From positions 1,302,001-1,366,000 of the forward strand of contig NZ_CP065546.1 in the NCBI RefSeq assembly GCF_015999545.1: a DNA stretch of 64,000 nucleotides. Direction: 5' to 3'. Each line of letters opens with the position of its first letter. The first letter of the stretch is position 1. This stretch comes from Lysinibacillus sp. JNUCC-52. GTDB lineage: Bacteria > Bacillota > Bacilli > Bacillales_A > Planococcaceae. The notes beneath the pieces are model-generated. The model had not been told where the DNA came from. It saw only the letters and a list, made by a program, of their open reading frames with translations, and did not search any database. The position numbers and the translations under genes were made by a program. Of this stretch, positions 34,947 through 43,490 are shown one piece after another.

Positions 34947-35693
34947 TTAAGACGAAGAAGAGCCTCCCCTAGATGCGCCTCCTGATCCAAAACCTGATTT
35001 TCCAGATGATGAGCTATTCGAATACGAATTAGATGAACTCGTATTATTTGAAGATGAGCCTGAACTATTCGAATACGAACGCTGACCACTTGAATATGAA
35101 TTCGTGTTATTCGTATTAGTATTCGTGCCACTAGACGTTGAGCTATTTGATGTCGAACTATTTGTAGTAGATTCCTTAGTAGTAGAACTAGAACCACTTG
35201 TTGTTATACCAGTTGAAGTTGAAGAGGAGCCCCCCGTTGTAATGCCATTTGAATCCGCTTTTGGAGTGTTCGACTTATTGGTAGTCGTTGTCGCAGCTCC
35301 TGCCGAACCCCTACTATAATCGTCTTTATCTGTTCCATTTTTTAAATTGCGGCTTTTATAAATGGCACTTCCAATCATCGCACCAGCAGTAGCATACATT
35401 AAGCCATTAAAGAAATGCTGGGCGTAATACGGTGAATTTTCATCTAAACATTCAAACGAACCATCCTCACCTTCTTGCCATTCATCACACGCATCAGCCA
35501 TTTCGCTGTTATGTACATTAAGTAAATCCTCATCACTAGTAGGTTGATTATTATTTTCTGACGTATTCGTTGTCTTGACTGGTTCATTAGATTCTTCAAT
35601 TGCTTGTGATTCCGTGTCGCCACACGCTGCTAATTGCATGACCAGAAATGATGCAGTGGTCACTGCCATATATTTTTTTACTTGTTTTGCCAT
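34947..35693 (-). CDS. DUF1190-like lipoprotein with long Ser/Thr/Gly-rich tail
   Basis: The 248-residue surface protein has a signal peptide with lipobox LAACG (about residues 21-25), a Cys-containing middle (MADACDEWQEGEDGSFECLDENSP shortened to its ends MADAC and FECLD), and NGLMYATAGAMIG. Residues about 125-248 are nearly all Ser, Thr, Gly and Asn. The tail and its pairing with the ATP-grasp gene 23 bases downstream resemble YgiB-YgiC. ATG 35693 follows AAGGAG. Confidence 0.75.
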   Translation of the reverse strand: MAKQVKKYMAVTTASFLVMQLAACGDTESQAIEESNEPVKTTNTSENNNQPTSDEDLLNVHNSEMADACDEWQEGEDGSFECLDENSPYYAQHFFNGLMYATAGAMIGSAIYKSRNLKNGTDKDDYSRGSAGAATTTTNKSNTPKADSNGITTGGSSSTSTGITTSGSSSTTKESTTNSSTSNSSTSSGTNTNTNNTNSYSSGQRSYSNSSGSSSNNTSSSNSYSNSSSSGKSGFGSGGASRGGSSSS

Positions 35694-35802
35694 AATCGTA
35701 CGCTCCTTATTTTCCAATACCTATTTTACGAATAACCTAACATTTAGTTTCATTTAGCTTACAAATTTATACTATAAAATAATAGCACAATACTATTCCG
35801 AT

Positions 35803-35840
35803 TAAAAAACGCCAAAGCAATGGTGCTCTGACGTTAAAAT
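35803..35840 (-). terminator. Intrinsic terminator of the DUF418 gene
   Basis: Minus-strand AACGTCAGAGC pairs imperfectly with GCTTTGGCGTT, followed by TTTTT, three bases after the stop codon. Confidence 0.7.
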
Positions 35841-35842
35841 TA

Positions 35843-36886
35843 TTATTTTGTTGGTATGTTTTTTCCGTATGTCATCCATCTCCACATTTTTTCCAATGGT
35901 CCTATTTTAAAAAACTTAAACCAAATGACACTAAAGAGGATTTGAGTTATAAAAATCATCATGGCTATAATGACAATATAGGAAGTCGAGGGCACTTCAA
36001 GCCCCAATAGAGCGATAATAGCTAACCCTATAAAACTTTGAGCAATATAATTTGTGAATGCCATTTGTCCGACACGACCAATCGGCTTTAAAAAAGTTAC
36101 TATTTTTCTATTTTCTAAAATAAGGAATAAACAAGCTAAATAAAAGTACGTAGTCGGGACTACTCCTAAACCTAATAGTAAATGAAGTTTCGGATCCTCA
36201 TTTTGAGATGCAATCCAAATCCAACTAGATATAGCGATTACTATAGGAAAAGTTACATAGAGCACCGCTTTTATTTGTTTAGCATGCTGTCTTACGTTGC
36301 TTATCCAGTCTGCTTTTGCAACTAGAAAACCTGTTAAAAACATAATAAAAATAGTTAAAATATCATTTCCGAATATATTAAAAATTGATGACAGGATACG
36401 TAAGTTCGGCAAAAACATTTGTCCAAGTATGCTGATAATGTATACAGCAATAATGCCAAAAAGCCAGTTGCGAATTGTAGAAATCTTCGCCCGATAAAAT
36501 GGTAATAAGAAAAGACCAATGACTGCATATATAGACAAAATGGAGCCCCAGAAAATAAAGATATGAACAACCCCAATAACAAATAGCGCTAGTAAACGTC
36601 TTGCAAAACGCAACCGCGGCTTATCACCTCTTGCTTCAGCACGGGAAGCAAAAATATAAAAACCGACACCGAAAAGAAATGAAAAAATGGAAAAGAATTT
36701 TTTCTCAATGAAAATATCAATAAGCGTATCAATTATACTATTGAATTTACTATATGGAGGCAACGCTACGCCCTCAACTATCAATTGGTAGGCACCTACA
36801 TTAATAAATAAAATCCCAAACAATGCTAAACCACGAATAATATCTAAGGCTATAATTCTTTCTTTTTGCGAAACGGATGGATTCAT
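35843..36886 (-). CDS. DUF418-family membrane protein
   Basis: The 347-residue protein has about eight to ten hydrophobic segments. The N-terminal RIIALDIIRGLALFGILFIN and the C-terminal GRVGQMAFTNYIAQSF are the typical ends of DUF418/YeiB proteins, predicted acyltransferase-like membrane proteins related to DUF1624. The role is unknown. ATG 36886 has AAGGAG nine bases upstream; the longer frame begins with a TTG next to that site. Confidence 0.85.
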   Translation of the reverse strand: MNPSVSQKERIIALDIIRGLALFGILFINVGAYQLIVEGVALPPYSKFNSIIDTLIDIFIEKKFFSIFSFLFGVGFYIFASRAEARGDKPRLRFARRLLALFVIGVVHIFIFWGSILSIYAVIGLFLLPFYRAKISTIRNWLFGIIAVYIISILGQMFLPNLRILSSIFNIFGNDILTIFIMFLTGFLVAKADWISNVRQHAKQIKAVLYVTFPIVIAISSWIWIASQNEDPKLHLLLGLGVVPTTYFYLACLFLILENRKIVTFLKPIGRVGQMAFTNYIAQSFIGLAIIALLGLEVPSTSYIVIIAMMIFITQILFSVIWFKFFKIGPLEKMWRWMTYGKNIPTK

Positions 36887-37231
36887 GCTGTACAACTCCT
36901 TATTTTTACTACTTTATTTTCATTCGTCTTGGCTATTATAGCTACGCGACCTTACAGCAGTTTTTTGATTAGCTTACAAAAACCTTAACTGCAGGATTTT
37001 CATTCATTTTAACGATTTATGTAAAATGGTAGTTTCTTATTCAAAGAATAAAAATGGTCTGTTTTCATTTCCTAGACCTTATACTTATAAGCACAATCGA
37101 ATACACCAATAGCTAGTTGAATGGGAAAGTCCTTTCATTCTTTTTTGCGTTGTCACTAGTTTTTCATCCCTTTTCAAAAGTTAAGTCAACATAATTTATA
37201 GTAGATAAACTATTTCTGAAAAGAGGTGACC
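36887..37231. other. Intergenic region without recognised gene
   Basis: This 345-base divergent gap lies between the DUF418 and PLA2-like genes. It is AT-rich and should hold promoters for both, but I see no clear consensus pair, repeat or riboswitch. Confidence 0.4.
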
Positions 37232-37498
37232 ATGGTGAAGAGGAATAGAAGATTAAGATTTTGTTATCCTGGCTATAAATATTGCGGACCTGGATGTTCA
37301 GGACCTGGTTCACCAACAAATGCTGTTGATTCTTGCTGCAAAAAGCATGATGAATGTTATTCAAAATACGGCAGAACAAAAAACTGCGATGAATTGTTTC
37401 AGCAATGTTTATTAGCACATATGAACACAAACAGTAAAATGGGGAGAGATGCTAGACTTTTCCACAAAGTTTTTAATTTACGTAATAATTTTTTATAG
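37232..37498 (+). CDS. Small phospholipase A2-like protein
   Basis: The 88-residue, Cys-rich basic protein has a Ca-loop-like YKYCGPGCSGPGSP (about residues 14-27) and the PLA2 active-site pattern VDSCCKKHDECY (about 32-43) with the His-Asp pair. This matches the short PLA2/parvovirus-VP1-like proteins of Bacillus. No signal peptide is seen, unlike secreted PLA2. Seven cysteines are present. AGAGGTG precedes ATG 37232. Lipase activity is untested inference. Confidence 0.8.
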   Translation: MVKRNRRLRFCYPGYKYCGPGCSGPGSPTNAVDSCCKKHDECYSKYGRTKNCDELFQQCLLAHMNTNSKMGRDARLFHKVFNLRNNFL

Positions 37499-37513
37499 GT
37501 GTTTTGTTTTCAG

Positions 37514-37644
37514 AATTGTTTGCGTGCCTGACACCGCTACGGGCACACACGAAAGCCGCAACTCACGCTAATGCGTGGTATTTTGCGGCTTTTGTTTTGT
37601 GCTATTTTTGTAAAAAGTCTACTAATTGTTTGCGTGCCTGACGC
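37514..37644. repeat. Composite convergent-junction element (second copy)
   Basis: Direct copies of AATTGTTTGCGTGCCTGAC lie at 37514-37534 and 37624-37644. Between them AAAGCCGCAA (37552-37561) and TTGCGGCTTT (37583-37592) form a terminator-like hairpin. It fills the convergent gap between the PLA2-like gene and the AraC-type gene, as at 9376-9595 and 48274-48405. Confidence 0.85.
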
Positions 37645-37657
37645 TCCACGGGTACTT

Positions 37658-38527
37658 TTACTTAATCGGAATCCAAATTTCCGAATAAAGATTTTCGCTT
37701 GATGGGTCCTCCTCCGTATAAACCTCTAATTCTGCTGTACCAGCAGGCTCATACGGATTGGATGGGAACCATTCAGAGAAAATTTGCTTCCATGCATTTT
37801 GCATCGCATCTGGCATCGGACCATGTACTTCAAACACAACCCATTTCGATGCTGGCACTTCCATCGCAAATAAATTTTCTGGTACATCCCCTATGTGATC
37901 TGTCCCAATCCAATAATCCATTAAATTATTTTCTTTATAGTTTTCGTCGGGAACACAAACACCAAGTACCCCTTTAATTTGTCCGTCATTCAGTGCAAAT
38001 AATTGCTCGTCTATTCCTTGACGATTCACTTCATCCCAAAATAGAGGTATGCCCTGCAAATTCTCGCCATTTTGGCAATTATACGTTCTTTTCATTCCTA
38101 CAACTTGGAACTTCTCTTTTTCTACAATATTATATTTCATTGGTTCTGCTCCCTTCAGACTCACCTGGATTACGAGGCGGTTATATGATTGTAATGGTCC
38201 TTGCTGTTTTCGTGCTTCACTCGGTGTTACATTATGTTGCTTTCGAAATGCTTTTGTAAAAGCTTCAGGAGAGTCGTAGCCATATTGGAAGGCGAGATCG
38301 ATTACTTTGATGTCAGTATTAATTAACTCCTGTGCTGCTAATGTCAACCTTCTTCGTCGAATATAATCTGCAATTGACATATCCGTTAAAATAGAAAATG
38401 TTCGTTGAAAATGAAAAACAGATGCATTCACTTCGTTTGCAATTTGCTCTATTGTAATCGTTTCTTGTAAATGCTCTTCTATATAATTTATTGCCTTTTG
38501 AATCGACTCAATCCAACTCAAACTCAA
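37658..38527 (-). CDS. AraC-family regulator with GyrI-like effector domain
   Basis: In the 289-residue regulator the N-terminal AraC DNA-binding domain (about residues 8-107) has two helix-turn-helices (TIEQIANEVNASVFHFQRTF and AFQYGYDSPEAFTKAFRK), and a C-terminal effector-binding domain follows (about 130-289, ending EIWIPIK). The layout matches Rob/BmrR-like sensors of toxic compounds. No obvious target gene is adjacent; ilvE is divergent 400 bases away. Confidence 0.9.
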   Translation of the reverse strand: MSLSWIESIQKAINYIEEHLQETITIEQIANEVNASVFHFQRTFSILTDMSIADYIRRRRLTLAAQELINTDIKVIDLAFQYGYDSPEAFTKAFRKQHNVTPSEARKQQGPLQSYNRLVIQVSLKGAEPMKYNIVEKEKFQVVGMKRTYNCQNGENLQGIPLFWDEVNRQGIDEQLFALNDGQIKGVLGVCVPDENYKENNLMDYWIGTDHIGDVPENLFAMEVPASKWVVFEVHGPMPDAMQNAWKQIFSEWFPSNPYEPAGTAELEVYTEEDPSSENLYSEIWIPIK

Positions 38528-38938
38528 ATGCTCTCACTCCTTGTTTAAAGAATATCGAATTTTAGTTTTTTCTTCCTGTCTTTTTATGCTATCTTTGGAC
38601 TGGTTCCCTCGGTTGTATGCATAGTCTACTACATATCACCCATTTTCCAAACCCTTACTTAAAAGTGCTACTGCTTCAATCATAATTTTTTATAAGACCC
38701 AATAATATCAAAATTTTAAGTAGAAGGATAAACATTTTAGTGAGCTAAAAGTGACAGCCTATCACAAATCACTACGGTTTAAAACTTTTCAATGTTGATA
38801 TTTATTGAGGAAAGTATATAAATGAGCAATTTTATTAATTATTAGTAGATTCTTAGTATTTAATTAATTCCAAATAAACAGTATTATTAAGTATTATAGA
38901 TATTTCATCTAATGACACAATACGCGGAGGATATGACG
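38528..38938. other. Intergenic region upstream of ilvE
   Basis: These 411 AT-rich bases lie between the divergent AraC-type gene and ilvE. I see no T-box leader and no clear CodY box. A seven-codon frame at about 38822 behind GAGGAAAG is too short to judge. Both promoters must lie here. Confidence 0.4.
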
Positions 38939-40003
38939 ATGTTAGAGATAACAAAAGAAATAACAACAAACCCAAAAGAAAAACCAGCAGTAGACCAATT
39001 AGGTTTTGGTCAATTTTTTACAGATCATATGTTTATAGTCGATTATACAGAAGGCAAGGGCTGGCATGATCCACGCATTATCCCGTATCAGCCGCTTTCT
39101 ATAGATCCTTCTGCAGCAGTTTTCCATTATGGACAAGCTGTATTTGAAGGATTAAAAGCATATGCAACAGTGGATAATGAAGTACTTTTATTCCGTCCTG
39201 ACCGTAATTTTAGCCGCTTAAATCATTCGAATGAGCGTATTGTCATTCCAGCAATTGATGAAGAATTGGCGTTAGAGGCGTTAAAGCAGTTAGTAGCATT
39301 GGATCGTGAGTGGGTTCCTAAAGCACCAGGAACATCTCTTTATATCCGTCCATTTATTATTGCTACGGAGCCACACTTAGGCGTACACCCTTCTAATAAT
39401 TATAAATTTATTATCATTATGTCTCCATCAGGCTCTTATTATAAAGAGGGCATTAATCCAGTAAAAATCATGGTGGAACAACATTTTGTACGTGCTGTTG
39501 CTGGTGGAACTGGCGAAGCAAAAACAGCTGGTAACTATGCGAGTGCGCTAAAAGGACAAGAAATTGCCCATAAGGAAGGCTACTCTCAAACATTATGGTT
39601 AGACGGTAAAGAACACCGTTACATCGAAGAAGTAGGCAGCATGAATATTTTCTTCAAAATAAATGGAACAGTTATCACACCAGCATTAAACGGAAGCATC
39701 TTACCAGGAATTACACGTAATTCAATGCTTCAAGTATTAAAGGCGAAAAACATTCCAGTCGAGGAACGTCGCATTTCAATCGACGAAGTGGTAGAGGCTT
39801 ATCATAACGGCACTTTGGAAGAAGCATTTGGTACTGGAACAGCAGCGGTTATTTCGCCTGTCGGAGAATTAAAATGGCAAGATGAAAAAATAGTCATTAA
39901 TAATGGTGAGATTGGTGAAGTTTCTCAGATGCTTTACGATACATTAACAGGCATCCAAAATGGCACGCTTGAAGATACATTTGGTTGGACGATTAAATTA
40001 TAA
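38939..40003 (+). CDS. ilvE: Branched-chain amino acid aminotransferase
   Basis: The 354-residue PLP fold-type IV enzyme interconverts Leu, Ile and Val with their keto acids. Motifs include [14 protein letters not shown] (about residues 60-73), the PLP-lysine region [14 protein letters not shown] and the phosphate-binding [13 protein letters not shown]. The length fits the longer Bacillus YbgE/YwaA type. GGAGG is eight bases before ATG 38939; an earlier frame start at 38912 has no site. It is a single gene, outside an ilv-leu operon. Confidence 0.95.
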   Translation: MLEITKEITTNPKEKPAVDQLGFGQFFTDHMFIVDYTEGKGWHDPRIIPYQPLSIDPSAAVFHYGQAVFEGLKAYATVDNEVLLFRPDRNFSRLNHSNERIVIPAIDEELALEALKQLVALDREWVPKAPGTSLYIRPFIIATEPHLGVHPSNNYKFIIIMSPSGSYYKEGINPVKIMVEQHFVRAVAGGTGEAKTAGNYASALKGQEIAHKEGYSQTLWLDGKEHRYIEEVGSMNIFFKINGTVITPALNGSILPGITRNSMLQVLKAKNIPVEERRISIDEVVEAYHNGTLEEAFGTGTAAVISPVGELKWQDEKIVINNGEIGEVSQMLYDTLTGIQNGTLEDTFGWTIKL

Positions 40004-40011
40004 AAATATAC

Positions 40012-40052
40012 AAAAAGTGTTAGATTGGCCGCGGTCAATCTAACACTTTTTT
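40012..40052 (+). terminator. Intrinsic terminator of ilvE
   Basis: AAAAGTGTTAGATTG and CAATCTAACACTTTT form a perfect 15-base stem around GCCGCGGT, ending in a T-run. Confidence 0.95.
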
Positions 40053-40114
40053 ACTGTCGTTTTTTGTAGCGCAACATAAGCCACAAATATAATCATCTCC
40101 ACTTTTTTTGACCT

Positions 40115-40480
40115 TTAATGATATTGGAATAACACCAAAATCGTTGTATCTTTTTCGCTTTCCCAAAGCTCAACAAAAAAGCAATATCCATTTGGGAAAT
40201 CATTTAAAGATGCCTCATCATCAAGGCAAATGTTATTTTTATACTTAGTATTCCATTCTGACTTAACATCCTGTATGTATAAACGCTCTAATGTACTTTT
40301 TCGTTCCGTTTGATAGTTACAGATAAATATGTCTTCTACTACGCCATTAAATATCATTTGTCCAAGTTCCTGTAACGTAATATTATTAGAGTAGACTTTA
40401 CTTGCCACTACTACTTCATTGTTATAAATCTGATTTTTTTCCTTGTCTATGAAGTAGCCTTTTCTTAGCACAATGTTCAC
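40115..40480 (-). CDS. Hypothetical protein (121 aa)
   Basis: The soluble protein has an alternating beta pattern ([43 protein letters not shown]). No family, membrane segment or catalytic motif is recognised. It follows a tautomerase gene by 31 bases on the same strand. Confidence 0.55.
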   Translation of the reverse strand: MNIVLRKGYFIDKEKNQIYNNEVVVASKVYSNNITLQELGQMIFNGVVEDIFICNYQTERKSTLERLYIQDVKSEWNTKYKNNICLDDEASLNDFPNGYCFFVELWESEKDTTILVLFQYH

Positions 40481-40511
40481 CTCTTCTAGTTTATTAATCG
40501 TCTAAGAAAAA

Positions 40512-40907
40512 TCAAACATTAACTTTATAATTCAATGCTAACTCATCCCCAGGTAGTCCTCTTATCCCCCAGTTATGCTTTGGTGTTTCAAAAATAGTAA
40601 TTTCTATATCTTGAGGAGCTATACTCAATTGATTGTTAATTTTTTCAAATAGCAATGCGAGTAAATGTTTTTTCGTTTCCATCGTTCGACCTTCGAACAT
40701 ACTAATTTCAATAATGGTATAGGCTTCAGTTCTTTCACTTGGAAAGTAAAAATCTTCTTTGTCCATTGGGAAAAAACGATGAAATTTCTTATCTGCTGGA
40801 TATGCTAATGCCTCCATCATACAAGAATGAATAATAATCGATAACGTTTCCTTAATCGGATTTAATTTGTCCTTAACACCATAAATCTTAATTTGTCCCA
40901 CCCTCAT
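40512..40907 (-). CDS. Tautomerase-superfamily protein
   Basis: The 131-residue protein resembles the fused-subunit Tautomerase_2 group: a central helix KETLSIIIHSCMMEAL, then YTIIEISMFEGRTMETKKHLLALLFEKIN, with the GRTMETKK arginine/lysine strand-helix motif typical of 4-oxalocrotonate tautomerase relatives. The catalytic Pro-1 is not at the N-terminus (MRVGQI), so ordinary tautomerase activity is doubtful. AAAGGTGAG precedes the ATG. Confidence 0.72.
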   Translation of the reverse strand: MRVGQIKIYGVKDKLNPIKETLSIIIHSCMMEALAYPADKKFHRFFPMDKEDFYFPSERTEAYTIIEISMFEGRTMETKKHLLALLFEKINNQLSIAPQDIEITIFETPKHNWGIRGLPGDELALNYKVNV

Positions 40908-41044
40908 CTCACCTTTCTATTTTAACCTCCCCATTTCTATTCTATAAAAAATTAAGATATTCCTTTATTCCCTTTTGTAAGCCATCGTGTACTAATTATT
41001 GTTAAAATAAAATTACGAAATAATTATTAAAAGGGGAAATAGAT

Positions 41045-41902
41045 TTGTTATATTATGTAATCGATGCATTTACTGAAACAATGTTTAGCGGGAATCCTGC
41101 TGGTGTCGTTATCCACGAAAATTTAAATGAAGTGTTTATGCAAAAATTCGCGACTGAAGTTCGCTTTTCAGAAACAGCCTTTATCAAAAAAATAGACAAT
41201 AAAAATTTTGAAATCAAATTTTTTACTCCGACTTCACAGGTGGATCTTTGCGGGCATGCAACAGTTGCCTCCTTCAAAGCACTGCTTGATAGCAAAGCAA
41301 TTGAAGATAACAATTCTTACTATATGAAAACACTCGCTGGTACTCTTGCCGTTGAGCTAAAACAATCATTCATTATGATGGAGCAAGCTGAACCTAAGCT
41401 TGGAAAAATATTTGATGATTACGATTCCTTATCAGCGCTTTTCAAAATAAATAAAAGCCAAATAGGCGATCAAACGTTTAATTTAGTACCTCAAGCCGCA
41501 AGTACAGGACTTTGGGATATTATGCTTCCAATAAAAACAAAAGATGCTTTGCATGCGTTAAATCCTGATTTTAAAGCACTTGCTGATTTTTCAAAAATTA
41601 ATAACATAGGAGGAGTCCATGCATTTACGCTCGACACAGCAGAAGGAATTGCGGAGAGTCGAAACTTTTGCCCACTCTATGGGATTGATGAAGAAGCTGC
41701 CACAGGTACTTCAAATGCTGCATTAACCTATTATCTTTTCCATAACCAAGTATTAAACGAATTTAATCAAGAGTACAAATTCTTGCAAGGGGAAAGCATG
41801 GGCAGACCTTCTACGATTATGACTAAATTAATACATAAAAATAATCCACGTGTAATGGTCGGTGGGAATGCAGTTATATTAACAAAAGGTAAGCTATACT
41901 AA
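41045..41902 (+). CDS. PhzF-family isomerase
   Basis: In the 285-residue PhzF/diaminopimelate-epimerase fold, the N-terminal VIDAFTETMFSGNPAGVV and RFSETAFI contain the catalytic-type Glu, and FTPTSQVDLCGHATVAS is the second signature (about residues 58-74). A TTG start follows AAAAGGGG. Most PhzF homologues outside phenazine operons have unknown substrates. The 3' end overlaps the convergent Nudix gene by nine bases. Confidence 0.88.
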   Translation: MLYYVIDAFTETMFSGNPAGVVIHENLNEVFMQKFATEVRFSETAFIKKIDNKNFEIKFFTPTSQVDLCGHATVASFKALLDSKAIEDNNSYYMKTLAGTLAVELKQSFIMMEQAEPKLGKIFDDYDSLSALFKINKSQIGDQTFNLVPQAASTGLWDIMLPIKTKDALHALNPDFKALADFSKINNIGGVHAFTLDTAEGIAESRNFCPLYGIDEEAATGTSNAALTYYLFHNQVLNEFNQEYKFLQGESMGRPSTIMTKLIHKNNPRVMVGGNAVILTKGKLY

Positions 41903-42418
41903 GCGGGAACTATATGGACTAGAGAACGCCACTAAACTGCGTAATGGAATTTGCAGATCGACTCCATTACGCGTTACTTGGTTGTTTACCCAATCTTGAA
42001 TAAATCGAGCTTGATGAATGTTTAAATGCGGTAGGTTGTTACAATCAAAGAATCGATGCTCGTGACTTTCTTCAGAGCGTTGAATTAATTCCCCTGAAAA
42101 ATGGCTTGTATGAAAAATAATTTGAACACTGAAAACTTGATCGCCATTCGGATATAAAGCAAATCCCTCTTTACCAGAATAAATACCAAACAAATCTAAA
42201 TGTTCGACTATTAATCCTGTTTCCTCAAAAGTTTCTCTTACAGCCGCTTCAAGGAACGACTCTCCAGGCTCTAAAATGCCACCTGGTATGCCCCAAACAT
42301 CTCGATCCGTTCGATGTTGTAATAATATTTGATTGTCCTGTTCAAGTATCACGCCACAGCCTACAGTTATTAACATTTCATTGCCAATAAGCTGCCTCAT
42401 TGTTTCTATATAACTCAT
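41894..42418 (-). CDS. Nudix hydrolase
   Basis: The 174-residue protein has a complete Nudix box (G-x5-E-x7-REx2EE-x-G, about residues 45-67, starting GGILEPGESF). The surrounding VILEQDNQILLQHRTD and WGIPGG are typical of broad NTP or nucleotide-sugar pyrophosphatases. The substrate is unknown. The stop codon region overlaps the phzF-like gene tail to tail. Confidence 0.9.
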   Translation of the reverse strand: MSYIETMRQLIGNEMLITVGCGVILEQDNQILLQHRTDRDVWGIPGGILEPGESFLEAAVRETFEETGLIVEHLDLFGIYSGKEGFALYPNGDQVFSVQIIFHTSHFSGELIQRSEESHEHRFFDCNNLPHLNIHQARFIQDWVNNQVTRNGVDLQIPLRSLVAFSSPYSSRLV

Positions 42419-42601
42419 CTTTTCCTCCTTGATACCATAAGTAATTTAATCCTTCGCTTCCCTTTTCAGTTATTTCACTGTTAATGCAATCAATATTACA
42501 GTGAATTTACCAATTGGCAAATTCACGATAATATGTAAATATAATTATATATGTAAAATTATAGTAATCAAGAAATACATAGCAGAAAGGAATAAATTAT
42601 A

Positions 42602-42946
42602 GTGAATATTGAGTGCACACGCTATCGCGTGAAACAAGGAAAATCAGATAAAGTCAAAGAGTGGTTGGCTTTCTTGAATGATAATATGGATGATGTACTC
42701 GTTACTCTTGAAGGCGAGCGTATGTATGTTGAAACCATTTTTCGAGAAGTTTTAAACGGAGAGGAATATTTGTATTGGTATGTTGTTCAAGGGACAGATG
42801 GCATAAATGTCGATGAATCAGAACATTGGCTTGATAAAAAGCACATAGAATACTGGGATGAATGTATTGATAAGACCTTTAAACCTGTAGAGTTACAAAC
42901 TGAAGTAGTCATGATTCCTGAGAAAGTGCGAAATTCTATGAAGTAA
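42602..42946 (+). CDS. DUF6176-type protein
   Basis: The 114-residue protein has a GTG start behind AGAAAGGA. The pattern CTRYRVKQGKSDKVKEWLAFLN, MYVETIFREV and YLYWYVVQG fits the DUF6176 ferredoxin-like (dimeric alpha/beta barrel) family. The function is unknown. It stands alone with its own terminator. Confidence 0.7.
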   Translation: MNIECTRYRVKQGKSDKVKEWLAFLNDNMDDVLVTLEGERMYVETIFREVLNGEEYLYWYVVQGTDGINVDESEHWLDKKHIEYWDECIDKTFKPVELQTEVVMIPEKVRNSMK

Positions 42947-42952
42947 ACAATG

Positions 42953-42986
42953 GGGCGTTTATCCAAGAAGGATTAACGCTCTTTTT
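42953..42986 (+). terminator. Intrinsic terminator after the DUF6176-type gene
   Basis: GGGCGTTTATCC and GGATTAACGCTC form an imperfect 12-base stem with a short AAGAA loop, then TTTTT. Confidence 0.85.
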
Positions 42987-43114
42987 TGTGGTTGACTTCA
43001 TTAATCCAAGAGCACAGGTTTCTTCAGTAACTTTATTTTTTTGATTTTCGCATTGAATATACAGTCATACTTTAGGGCAAGAATAACTTATCAAAATCTA
43101 TTATGAGGTGAACT

Positions 43115-43285
43115 ATGAAAAAATTAATTATCGGTACTTTTACAGCAATTTTAACAACAGGATTACTGTTCGGTTGTGGTACATCGAAAGAAGACAAAAC
43201 AGAACCCAACGATACTGAAGCACCTTCAACACATAAAGATCACATGGATGACGAAAATAAAACGGATGACACTTCAAAGGAGTAA
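43115..43285 (+). CDS. Small acidic lipoprotein (56 aa)
   Basis: ATG 43115 follows ATGAGGTG. The signal peptide ends in lipobox LLFGC (residues 17-21). The mature part is 36 residues, highly charged (KEDKTEPNDTE, KDHMDDENKTDD) with no fold evident. Short lipoproteins of this kind are common in Bacillaceae; the role is unknown. Confidence 0.7.
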   Translation: MKKLIIGTFTAILTTGLLFGCGTSKEDKTEPNDTEAPSTHKDHMDDENKTDDTSKE

Positions 43286-43307
43286 GACTTCCATAAGTTC
43301 AATAGAC

Positions 43308-43345
43308 ATAAAAAAAACCAGCTCAAATAACTAGAGCTGGTTTTA
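43308..43345 (+). terminator. Intrinsic terminator of the small lipoprotein gene
   Basis: AAAACCAGCTC and GAGCTGGTTTT form a perfect stem with an eight-base loop. A-runs and T-runs on both sides could make it bidirectional. Confidence 0.85.
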
Positions 43346-43383
43346 AAACGTTGAAATCATCGTAGTAATCACTGGTTACCTCT

Positions 43384-43490
43384 TGTCAATCGCCGATAAA
43401 ACTCAAGAAATCGCCGGTTACCCCGTGTCAATCGCCGATAAAACTCAAGAAGTCGCCGGTTACCCCGTGTCAATCGCCGATAACCCCTTC
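43384..43490. repeat. 21-bp-period repeat array, five units (CGGCGATT core), abutting glnA stop
   Basis: On the minus strand, units TTATCGGCGATTGACACGGG and TAACCGGCGATTTCTTGAGT (each one base longer) alternate 2.5 times, giving exact 21- and 42-bp periods. The first unit begins directly after the glnA stop codon. The CGGCGATT core and the GACnACGGGGTA stretch match the edge unit of the array at 32285. Confidence 0.85.

Noticed and set aside
38822..38845. Seven-codon frame (MSNFINY) upstream of ilvE as an attenuator leader
   Set aside because: There is no run of branched-chain codons and no terminator/antiterminator pair after it, so an attenuation role is not supported.
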